Source: JADGQA01 sp964579855 (GTDB lineage: Bacteria; Bacteroidota; Ignavibacteria; UBA10030). Taken from it: DNA of 12,321 nt. The stretch is taken from contig CAZOIM010000116.1 in assembly GCA_964579855.1 (NCBI GenBank), positions 1 to 12,321 on the forward strand. The letters run 5' to 3'. Under the pieces are notes generated by a model. The model was not told the DNA's origin and did not search any database. It was given only the letters and a program-made list of their open reading frames with translations. This document shows positions 4,733 through 12,321 of this stretch, one piece after another. The position numbers and the translations under genes were made by a program. How positions within the stretch are numbered: position 1 is the first letter of the stretch; each line of letters opens with the position of its first letter.

Positions 4733-7700
4733 ATACCGATCACATTCTCGATAGGTCAAAAGACCGAGACATACCTTCGCCGCGGCAGTAAAATAATCTT
4801 ATGGTTACTCGTCGGCATAGTTAGTCTGATCATTCTCACCGTGGCGGCGCTGCAGTTACCGCAGGTGCAGCGTTCCATTGCCCAGATGCTCATGACGTCA
4901 CTATCGAAAAAGACACATTCCCGGATTGAAATAGGTTCTGTCAGTATTGCCTTTACCAACTCGGTCGTTCTGCACGACATTTTCATCGAAAGCCGAAAGC
5001 AGGATACTCTGGTGTACGTTCATACATTGGCCGCCGACGTGAATTTGCTCGGCCTGCTTTCGCGGAACATCGACGTGAAGAAGCTCAAGGTTGAATTCCT
5101 CACCGCCCACATCACCCGGACCTTTCCAGACAGCAGCTTCAATTTCGATTTTCTTCTCGACGCTCTCCAATCCGATTCAACTGCTTCGGTAAACCATGCC
5201 GATACTTCTGCAAGAGCGGCCTGGACATTCCGATTGGAGGGGATAGATCTCAAGGACATACACAGTTCGTATGATGACGAAGTTGGTGGATTACATTTGT
5301 TCCTCCAACTCGGTACGCTAAAGGCATCCATCGACAAGTTTGACGTCAAGCGAGTACAATTCCACGTTAACGAATTGTCTCTTGCGAATACAAGAGCGAG
5401 TGTCATTCAGTCAAAGACTTCGCCGCCCGGTGATTCGAGTCCTTCAAGTCCTTCAAAGCTAGATGTTGGCGTTGGAGCCTTGGCCCTGGAACAGATCCAC
5501 TTCAAGTATGAGAATACTGTAACCGGAGAACGGATCGGCGTCGATCTTGGAAAATCCACTCTCCTCGCAAAGAAGGTCGATTTGCCGGGACACCATATTG
5601 CAGTGAAGAACTTTATGCTCGATAACACAAGCGTTGTTATCGCGGAATCCGAAGGCAATCAGAAGAGCGACGATACATCTCAAACCATTGTTCCGCCGTG
5701 GATTGTGAGCCTGGATCAATTGACGCTTAACGGGAATAGTGTGGAATATGATGTTGAAAACTTGGCAAAAACGAACGGAGTTGATTGGAATCATCTCCGA
5801 ATCAATAGCCTGACAATGCGGGCAGAACATCTGTATTACAGTAAATACCGAATGACGGCAGACTTCAGTCGTGCCTCGTTTCGGGAACGTTCAGGTCTCG
5901 ATCTGCGTGAAATGTCGGGAGGGTTCATGTTCGACGCGGTCCACGCGCAGCTCAAAGACTTCATTCTGGAAACAGCGGAAAGCCGAATTCACCAGAATGT
6001 TCTTCTCGGGTATGTATCGATCGATTCGCTCGCAAATCTTTCCCCAGCCGTTACCGTAAACGCAACCATTGATGATTCTCGGATTGCCGTTTCAGATTTG
6101 TTGTTGGTTCTACCGTCTCTTCCACTAAGGAATGGACCGGGAGCCGCAATTCGGTTGTCCTCCAAACTCTCAGGGTTGCTCGGGGACCTGAACGTGGAAG
6201 ATCTCCGGCTTGCCGCTGGAGATTCGACGGCCATAGAACTCAGCGGATCAATCCTGGGCCTGCCAAATGTGGAGACAGCAAACTATGTTGTAAATCTGCA
6301 ACTCCTGTCTACCACTCGAAGCGACATTCATGCGATCGTCGCCGATTCGTTGTTGCCCAAGGACATCATTGTGCCCGAATCTGTGCGGATAAGCGGGACC
6401 TTCAATGGCACACCACAGGATTTTGCGGCTTCAACGGACGTCGGTACGAGCATTGGCAGTCTTAAGGGGAATGTCACGTTGAACACGGACGAAAGCTCCG
6501 ATTCGACAATGAGTCGGTGGAAGGGAAACGTCGTCGCGGACGAGTTCGATGTTGGATCACTACTTGACGACCAGTCAACATTCGGACCTGCATCGCTGAC
6601 GGCTTCCTTTGCCGGTACAGGGTTAAGCAAGGACGACATCGAAGCTCAGGTTGATGTCCAGGTGGACGATGCCATGATAAACGGGTATTCATACCACGGA
6701 CTCGCGTTTCGTGGAACTGCAAGTCCCAATATGTTTGACGGCACGGCTGAGATCCAGGATTCGAGTATCGACTTTGTATTCAGCGGAACCATCAACACGA
6801 GCCAGGAGGATCCAACATATAAATTTACGCTGGACTTGAATGGAGCCGACCTGGGCCGGCTTAACCTCACCTCCGATGATATTCGCGTTGCGGGAAATCT
6901 AACATCCGATATCTCGGGAAACGATATCAACGATATTATCGGAACTATCAAAATCCGCAATCTCGTGATCATTAAGGACACCAAACGCTCTGTCATTGAC
7001 TCTGTCGTGTTCAGCTCGATAAACAATCAAGGGAAAAAACACGTAAGCATTGCGTCACCGATCCTCTCCGGCGAACTCGATGGCACGATCGTTCCCGGCG
7101 ATGTTCCCGAAGTGGTAAGACAGCAAATTGCCGGTTATTTGAAGCGTTCAGGGATACAGGCCAGGAAGGATGTCAACGCCCAGGATTTCACATTTCATTT
7201 CACAGTTCGGGACCCGACTACTCTGTCAGATATTTTTGTCCCGGAATTGCGTCGACTTTCCATCGCGACTGTTCACGGCAACTATATTAGCGACAAACAG
7301 AGCCTCAACGTGAACATTGATGTCCCAAGGCTAGATTACAGCGATTTTACCATCGACAGCCTTGCCATAAGAGTCACCTCGGATGCGGATTTCATTCAGG
7401 CAACATTCAGCTCGGCTTCGATTGCAGACTCATTGATCCGGATCTCCAATCTGCAACTTACCGGCAAGGCCGGACACGACAGTATCGAAGTCGCACTGCA
7501 AACCAAGGGTTCGAACGGTTCGACAAAGATGTTTCTTGCCGGAGTATTCAGCCCTGTTCCCGACGGATACAAGTTTCGATTCAACAAGGACGGAATTGTT
7601 CTTCAAAACTCTCCTTGGGACATCGCTCCCGACAATTACCTGCTCTTGGGGAGCAACTATGTTATTGCACACAATGTTGAGCTGCACGGCGCCGGGCAAT

Positions 7701-9745
7701 CTCTTTTGCTTCGGAGCGTTGACGAAAAATCCCATCGCTCTCCGCTCAAAATCGAATTCGGCGAATTTGAACTTTCCACGCTGTCGCGAATCGTTGAACG
7801 CGACACCGCCCTGCTCGGCGGCCGACTCAACGGAAATGTGGCGCTGCTCTATCTGGACAAGAGAACTGCTTTCACGTCTGATCTCACAATTGAAGACTTC
7901 AGTTTCGGTCAGAGGCATGTCGGCGATGTTACTCTACGCGCCAACAATCAAACAGAAAATACCTACAACTTGACCATGGATGTTACCGGCAATGGGAACC
8001 AGATCGGTGTGCGGGGTCAATACCGGAGCCAGGCAGGCGGGAGCCAATTGGACATCACGTGTGACTTCTCGAAAGTGAATCTGGCAAGCATCGAGGCATT
8101 CACCTTCGGCAACGTACGCCGGCTTTCAGGTACGATGACCGGTGGTTTGCATTTGACGGGAACAACGAAGAAGCCTTCCGTTTCCGGCGAGTTGAATTTC
8201 GCCAATACCGCCTTCGAACCGACCTTCCTGGATACGTATCTACATCTCGATAATGGCAAGGTAGCGATTGACGGAAGAGGAGTCGAGTTCAAATCGTTTG
8301 ATCTCGTGGATACTCTTGGCAATGTAGCTTCACTAAGCGGACATTTGTATACAGAGGACTTTCGAAGCTATAGTTTCGATCTGCGCGCCCACACCAACAA
8401 GTTCCTTCTCTTGAGCAAACCTGCAAGTCGCGATGCTCTTTATTATGGCACCATATTTCTCAACAGTGACGTTTCCATAAAGGGAGATCAGAATAGACCG
8501 ATTATCACTGTGCAGGCAGAACTTGCTAAAGGTACAAATCTCACATTAGCTTTGCCTGAATCGGAACTTGCTATCGAGGAGCGGCGTGGAATAGTGCGAT
8601 TCGTTGACTTCAGTCATCCACCCAACGCCATCATGTCCCGACGGAAGAGTGGAATCGAAAAAGATACTACGAAATCGAAATTCTCTACAATAGACCTTAC
8701 ATCAAATATCACGGTCAACAAGGATTCCAAACTTCGGATTTTGATCGACCCCGTGTCCGGAGATTCTCTCGTTATTCACGGTGACGCGACATTAAGTTTC
8801 AGCATGGATCCAAGCGGGAAGCTTACTCTCACAGGGAGATACGAAATCGTGGAAGGGTCATACCAGCTTTCATTCGGCGATTTCATTAAAAGAGCATTCG
8901 TGATTGATAAAGGGAGCAGTCTCACATGGTTGGGATCCCCCTACGATGCTGATGTCGATATCACCGCCATTTACACGGTAAATGCTTCTGTGTTGGATCT
9001 GATTCAGAATGAGCTTGCCGGTACAAGTCAGGAAGAACGCAATAAATATAAGCAGGAGGTCCCCATCCAGGTCTACCTTATGATGAAAGGTAAACTCCTC
9101 AGTCCGGATATCCACTTTAGACTTGATATGCCTCCTGACCAGAGAGGCGTGTTGAACGGATCTGTGTACGCGAAGCTCAATGAATTGAATGGTCAGGAAT
9201 CCGAATTGAACAAGCAGGTTTTTGCACTCCTGGTTCTGGGCAGATTTATCTCGGAAAGTACGATCGCATCAGCATCTGGTAACAGCGGACTGTCCGATCT
9301 AGCACGATCAAGCGTCAGTCAGATTCTCTCGGCGCAACTCAATCGGTTGTCCCAACAATACATTGCAGGAGCGACCCTCAATGTGGGAGTGGAGTCCTAT
9401 CAGGACTATTCCACGGGCAATGCCGAAGGTCGGACCCAATTGCAGCTGGCCCTCTCGAAACAACTGTTCGATGAACGCGTGACAGTCCAGGTGGGAGGAA
9501 ATGTGGATCTTGAGGGTCGGCGAAGTCAGCAAAACTCACTGAACAGTTTTGCAGGAGATCTCAAAGTGCAGTACAAACTGACCGAGGATGGTCGTTGGCA
9601 GCTTGAGGTCTTTAGGCAGAATTCCTATGAAGGAGCGATTGATGGAGACATTACCAAGACAGGTGTGGGTGCTGTCTTTACTATAGATTTTGACAGACTC
9701 TTCGGCTTGACAATGAGACCCAGTCCCGAAAAAGAAAAGAAATAA
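4733..9745 (+). CDS. tamB: TamB: inner-membrane-anchored TAM subunit
   Basis: With the proposed start this encodes 1670 residues. TamB spans the periplasm from the inner membrane to its outer-membrane barrel partner and is implicated in outer-membrane protein assembly and in anterograde lipid movement, as an AsmA-like protein. A short basic cytoplasmic N-terminus precedes one membrane helix (about 19-40), then over a thousand residues of alternating short beta segments, as expected for the long hydrophobic-grooved beta structure of the family. The TamB C-terminal domain (PF04357/DUF490) covers roughly the last 380 residues, including YEIVEGSYQLSFGDF near 1370, GSPYDADVDI near 1402 and the VFALLVLGRF block near 1500. 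The start is unusual: the first ATG/GTG/TTG in frame is GTG 4841, which would remove most of the helix, while ATA 4733 stands five bases after GGAGG. A genuine AUA start, an ATG-to-ATA error or a recent mutation would all explain it. A small Ser/Pro-rich insertion lies at about 233-241. The stop abuts the tamL ATG. Confidence 0.94.
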   Translation: MPITFSIGQKTETYLRRGSKIILWLLVGIVSLIILTVAALQLPQVQRSIAQMLMTSLSKKTHSRIEIGSVSIAFTNSVVLHDIFIESRKQDTLVYVHTLAADVNLLGLLSRNIDVKKLKVEFLTAHITRTFPDSSFNFDFLLDALQSDSTASVNHADTSARAAWTFRLEGIDLKDIHSSYDDEVGGLHLFLQLGTLKASIDKFDVKRVQFHVNELSLANTRASVIQSKTSPPGDSSPSSPSKLDVGVGALALEQIHFKYENTVTGERIGVDLGKSTLLAKKVDLPGHHIAVKNFMLDNTSVVIAESEGNQKSDDTSQTIVPPWIVSLDQLTLNGNSVEYDVENLAKTNGVDWNHLRINSLTMRAEHLYYSKYRMTADFSRASFRERSGLDLREMSGGFMFDAVHAQLKDFILETAESRIHQNVLLGYVSIDSLANLSPAVTVNATIDDSRIAVSDLLLVLPSLPLRNGPGAAIRLSSKLSGLLGDLNVEDLRLAAGDSTAIELSGSILGLPNVETANYVVNLQLLSTTRSDIHAIVADSLLPKDIIVPESVRISGTFNGTPQDFAASTDVGTSIGSLKGNVTLNTDESSDSTMSRWKGNVVADEFDVGSLLDDQSTFGPASLTASFAGTGLSKDDIEAQVDVQVDDAMINGYSYHGLAFRGTASPNMFDGTAEIQDSSIDFVFSGTINTSQEDPTYKFTLDLNGADLGRLNLTSDDIRVAGNLTSDISGNDINDIIGTIKIRNLVIIKDTKRSVIDSVVFSSINNQGKKHVSIASPILSGELDGTIVPGDVPEVVRQQIAGYLKRSGIQARKDVNAQDFTFHFTVRDPTTLSDIFVPELRRLSIATVHGNYISDKQSLNVNIDVPRLDYSDFTIDSLAIRVTSDADFIQATFSSASIADSLIRISNLQLTGKAGHDSIEVALQTKGSNGSTKMFLAGVFSPVPDGYKFRFNKDGIVLQNSPWDIAPDNYLLLGSNYVIAHNVELHGAGQSLLLRSVDEKSHRSPLKIEFGEFELSTLSRIVERDTALLGGRLNGNVALLYLDKRTAFTSDLTIEDFSFGQRHVGDVTLRANNQTENTYNLTMDVTGNGNQIGVRGQYRSQAGGSQLDITCDFSKVNLASIEAFTFGNVRRLSGTMTGGLHLTGTTKKPSVSGELNFANTAFEPTFLDTYLHLDNGKVAIDGRGVEFKSFDLVDTLGNVASLSGHLYTEDFRSYSFDLRAHTNKFLLLSKPASRDALYYGTIFLNSDVSIKGDQNRPIITVQAELAKGTNLTLALPESELAIEERRGIVRFVDFSHPPNAIMSRRKSGIEKDTTKSKFSTIDLTSNITVNKDSKLRILIDPVSGDSLVIHGDATLSFSMDPSGKLTLTGRYEIVEGSYQLSFGDFIKRAFVIDKGSSLTWLGSPYDADVDITAIYTVNASVLDLIQNELAGTSQEERNKYKQEVPIQVYLMMKGKLLSPDIHFRLDMPPDQRGVLNGSVYAKLNELNGQESELNKQVFALLVLGRFISESTIASASGNSGLSDLARSSVSQILSAQLNRLSQQYIAGATLNVGVESYQDYSTGNAEGRTQLQLALSKQLFDERVTVQVGGNVDLEGRRSQQNSLNSFAGDLKVQYKLTEDGRWQLEVFRQNSYEGAIDGDITKTGVGAVFTIDFDRLFGLTMRPSPEKEKK
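5438..5455 (+). repeat. Nine-base tandem duplication inside tamB
   Basis: AGTCCTTCA occurs twice in succession, encoding the Ser-Pro-Ser units of a Ser/Pro-rich patch at about TamB residues 233-241. It keeps the frame and probably lies in a flexible loop of the periplasmic region. Slippage during replication would explain it. Confidence 0.5.
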
Positions 9746-12055
9746 ATGCGAACACCATTTTCCATTGTTGGCTCACTATTTCCGCTCGTCATTGCCGGAG
9801 CCCTTTCGTTGTTCATTCTGGGATGCAGCAATACCAGCTATCTCGCCAAAGGCGAAAAGCTGTATACAGGGGCGACTGTGAGTATTGAAGAAAAGGGAGT
9901 TGTCCCTGATAAGAGCGGACTTGAAAGTCAACTGGATCTGATTGCCAAACCGGATCCGAACACAAAATTGCTCGGACTCTTCCATTTGAAGTTGTGGCTG
10001 TACAATGTCGGTATTTTCAAAGGAAGCATGGGAGAGCCGCCGGTGTTATTGCAGTCTGTTGTGCCCGATCGGGTTGCTGCGAGAATGGGCAACCTATTGG
10101 AAAGCAAAGGATACTTTGGCGCGGATGTACTCTATACGGTCCACGAAGATGAAACAACCGCGGATATCCAATACAATGTTGCACTCCGGGAACCATACAG
10201 GATTAATGGTATCAGCGTAAAGGGGGAGAACACAACGTTGCTGGATGAGATTCGTTCCACGATGAGAGAGACCATCCTTCATCCCGGAGACCAATACGAT
10301 CTCGTGATTCTCAGACGGGAACGGGAACGAATAGATGCCGCTCTCAAGGAGAAAGGCTATTTCTATTTCTCTCCTGACTTCATTGTGTTTCAGGCGGACA
10401 CAAGCGTAGGGAAAAAGATTATCGATCTTTCACTTCAAATCAAAGACGATATACCCCTTGAAGCAACTCGCTTCTATACGATTGGCAACATCTACATTCA
10501 CTCCGGTTATTCGCTGAAGCCCGACAGTATTTCAACATTTGTCTGTGACACAGTAGAAGTTGGAGGTTGTTACTACGTTGATCTTGACAATACATTTAAT
10601 CCCGGCGTCATAGTTCGTTCCGTGTTCTTTCGGAAAGGGGCCCGCTACAGCAGAAAACAGCATGAACTGACACTCAACAGGCTTATGAATCTCGGTGTAT
10701 TCAAGTTCGTGAGTGTACGCTTTGGCGAAGTCGATTCAGCGGGCACCCCGCGTTTGGAACCGCATATTTATCTCACGCCGCTTTCAACAAAAAGCATTCG
10801 CTTCGAATTGCAGGGCGTTTCCAAATCCAACAATCTTGCAGGTCCGGTGTTTACTTCCAGCTTCCGAAACAGAAATCTGTTCGGCGGAGCCGAGCTTTTC
10901 ACGCTGACTTTTGAAGCTGGCTTTGAGGTCCCCGTCGGCGGCGGACAATCAGGAACCAACTCCTACGAAGTCGGAACGCGAGGAGAACTGCAATTGCCAA
11001 AATTCGCCACTCCGTTCACGCTTGAGAACGTATCGAGTCTCTTTGTGCCAAAGACGCGCATCGTATTGGGAACAAGCTTGCTGAACAGACTCCAATACTA
11101 TCAGCTCTTTTCGGTGGATGCGTCGTTCGGTTATAATTGGAGAGAATCCATTACGAAGGAGCACAGCCTTAATCCGCTTTCGATCACTTTTGCACATTTG
11201 GCGAACACGACGCAAAAGTTCAACGATTTACTGAGTGCCAACCCATTGCTGAAGAAGAGTTTCGATCAACAATTTATCATCGGACAGAACTATTCTTTTA
11301 CGTATAACGACCAACTCGAAGAGGGCCACAAGAATCATCTGTATTTTAAAGGAAGTGTGGATCTCTCCGGAAACATCATCCAACTGGGGCAGTCTCTGTT
11401 TCTCAAGAACAAAGCAACCCCCGAGAGTCCGTATCAAATCTTCGGGACAACATATTCTGAGTACTACAAATTGGATATAGACGTCCGACACTATTACAAC
11501 ACTGCCGATCAACGTACGTCCATCGCCAGCAGATTCATTGCAGGAATCGGTGTCGCATATGGAAATTCCGCCACCATGCCCTATGTAAAGCAATTCTACA
11601 TTGGGGGAAGCAATAGCGTGCGTGCTTTTGGGGCACGGGCTCTGGGCCCGGGGTCGTACAGAATTCCTGACAGCGTTGTGGCAAAGACCTTTATTGACCA
11701 GGCCGGGGATATTACGTTGGAAGCCAACACGGAATACCGGTTTCCCATCGTCAGCATTCTAAAAGGCGCGTTGTTCATCGATGCCGGCAATATCTGGCTC
11801 TTGCACGCCGATCCTGATCGTCCGGGAGGTACTTTCACCAGCAAGACATTCCTCGATGAGATAGCAGTCGGAACTGGTTTCGGTCTGCGGATCGATCTTT
11901 CTTTTTTCATTCTCCGGTTTGACCTTGCGATCCCACTACGCATCCCCTCGTTGCCCTTGGCCGACCGCTGGGTGATGAATAAGATCAATTTTGGGAGCCC
12001 ATCTTGGCGGTCCAACAATCTTGCATTCAATGTCGCAATCGGATATCCCTATTAG
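9746..12055 (+). CDS. tamL: TamL: lipidated TamA/BamA-type outer-membrane barrel
   Basis: This encodes 769 residues of the Omp85 superfamily. The N-terminus is a lipoprotein signal: an Arg at position 2, a hydrophobic run and the lipobox ILGC ending at Cys27, so the mature protein should be lipidated. This feature separates TamL of Bacteroidota and relatives from proteobacterial TamA. Three POTRA-like regions follow, at about 100-148, 151-236 and 242-346, each showing the beta-alpha-alpha-beta-beta pattern with conserved GYF or GVF turns (122-124, 204-206, 317-319). The barrel runs from about 350 to the end (strand SSFRNRNLFGGAE at 371-383; final strand ending GYPY). The Omp85 loop-6 VRGF motif appears as VRAF at 625-628, followed by LGPGSY, with the key arginine kept. 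Two cysteines, 267 and 275, lie in the third POTRA region. The ATG directly follows the tamB TAA with no spacer and no separate Shine-Dalgarno, indicating coupled translation and a shared complex. Confidence 0.94.
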   Translation: MRTPFSIVGSLFPLVIAGALSLFILGCSNTSYLAKGEKLYTGATVSIEEKGVVPDKSGLESQLDLIAKPDPNTKLLGLFHLKLWLYNVGIFKGSMGEPPVLLQSVVPDRVAARMGNLLESKGYFGADVLYTVHEDETTADIQYNVALREPYRINGISVKGENTTLLDEIRSTMRETILHPGDQYDLVILRRERERIDAALKEKGYFYFSPDFIVFQADTSVGKKIIDLSLQIKDDIPLEATRFYTIGNIYIHSGYSLKPDSISTFVCDTVEVGGCYYVDLDNTFNPGVIVRSVFFRKGARYSRKQHELTLNRLMNLGVFKFVSVRFGEVDSAGTPRLEPHIYLTPLSTKSIRFELQGVSKSNNLAGPVFTSSFRNRNLFGGAELFTLTFEAGFEVPVGGGQSGTNSYEVGTRGELQLPKFATPFTLENVSSLFVPKTRIVLGTSLLNRLQYYQLFSVDASFGYNWRESITKEHSLNPLSITFAHLANTTQKFNDLLSANPLLKKSFDQQFIIGQNYSFTYNDQLEEGHKNHLYFKGSVDLSGNIIQLGQSLFLKNKATPESPYQIFGTTYSEYYKLDIDVRHYYNTADQRTSIASRFIAGIGVAYGNSATMPYVKQFYIGGSNSVRAFGARALGPGSYRIPDSVVAKTFIDQAGDITLEANTEYRFPIVSILKGALFIDAGNIWLLHADPDRPGGTFTSKTFLDEIAVGTGFGLRIDLSFFILRFDLAIPLRIPSLPLADRWVMNKINFGSPSWRSNNLAFNVAIGYPY

Positions 12056-12150
12056 GCTGTTTGAACTGGTGTCTGGGCATTTCGTTCCCTGGGCGATCGC
12101 ATCCTGGCATCACATCCATCTAAATTCCGTGGAAGAACCGTTCTCCGCCT

Positions 12151-12166
12151 GAAAGAGAGCTCTTTC
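12151..12166 (+). terminator. Possible weak terminator hairpin after tamL
   Basis: GAAAGAG and CTCTTTC can pair around AG, or with six pairs around a GAGC loop, 96 bases after the tamL stop. The stem is A/T-rich, and only a short TTTT (12174-12177) follows eight bases later. This is poor by terminator standards, but it is the best hairpin I see in the 266-base non-coding tail (12056-12321). No gene is visible in that tail. Confidence 0.25.
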
Positions 12167-12281
12167 TCCTGCGTTTTCCCGGCTTCGCTGCCCTAGAATT
12201 AACCTATCAGTCGTTTCTCGAACCGATGGTATGAAGTTTTGATCTTCTCCTCACCAACAAACTCACAGTGCTCGCAGAGTG

Positions 12282-12308
12282 GGATTAACTACTCTTTCAT
12301 CCTTTTGG
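12282..12308 (+). repeat. Dispersed intergenic repeat, copy 2
   Basis: This is the second copy of the 27-base element seen at 2511-2537, in the same orientation, differing by one base (T at 12303). It ends 13 bases before the window edge, so how far the similarity continues to the right cannot be judged. Like copy 1, it lies downstream of a plus-strand gene in a non-coding gap. Confidence 0.8.
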
Positions 12309-12321
12309 CTGATAACGCTTT

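Noticed and set aside
4548..4754. A 68-residue plus-strand frame between the YtxH gene and tamB.
   Set aside because: It starts only with TTG, has no ribosome binding site or recognisable features, and runs over the tamB ribosome binding site and start region.
4841..4843. GTG at 4841 as the tamB start.
   Set aside because: It lies inside the membrane helix and would leave TamB without its anchor; no ribosome binding site precedes it, whereas AGGAGGA stands at 4722-4728.
7430..7918. A 162-residue minus-strand frame inside tamB.
   Set aside because: It is antisense to a well-supported coding region and shows no domain; long tamB sequence naturally yields such shadows.

Overview
The window reads as a stretch of cell-envelope genes from a bacterium of the Bacteroidota/Chlorobi (FCB) group, probably an Ignavibacteria-like or related environmental lineage. 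The strongest clue is the last gene, a TamA-type outer-membrane barrel protein that starts with a lipoprotein signal peptide. This lipidated form (TamL) is characteristic of Bacteroidota and their relatives. Several genes carry clear Shine-Dalgarno sequences, which is less typical of mainstream Bacteroidia, so I lean towards a deeper branch of the group. This placement is inference. All genes I can support lie on the plus strand, and I see no RNA gene, CRISPR array, transposase or phage gene.

Layout. Positions 1-317 hold the 3' end of a small membrane protein. An AI-2E-family permease (322-1380) follows almost without a gap, then an exported PAP2-type phosphatase (1480-2346). A 466-base gap contains one copy of a dispersed 27-base repeat and a doubtful small reading frame. 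Next is a YihY/BrkB-family membrane protein (2813-3763). After another gap come two small membrane proteins: a 57-residue two-helix protein (4045-4218) and a YtxH-domain protein (4301-4525). The remainder is the tamB-tamL pair (4733-9745 and 9746-12055), and a second copy of the repeat lies in the final non-coding stretch (12282-12308).

How the genes fit together. TamB (a long periplasm-spanning beta-rich protein anchored in the inner membrane) and TamL (an outer-membrane Omp85 barrel with POTRA domains) form the TAM complex, which links the two membranes and is implicated in outer-membrane protein insertion and lipid transport. They abut with no spacer, so they are almost certainly co-transcribed and translationally coupled. 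The upstream genes all encode inner-membrane or exported proteins. A shared role in envelope maintenance or stress is plausible but not shown by the sequence.

The points most worth a second look are these: the tamB frame has no ATG, GTG or TTG before its membrane anchor, but has an AUA codon five bases after a textbook GGAGG; the 27-base intergenic repeat is present twice; the PAP2 protein lacks the usual first-motif lysine; and a 57-residue gene is easily overlooked. I found no convincing sign of a wholly new multi-gene system.
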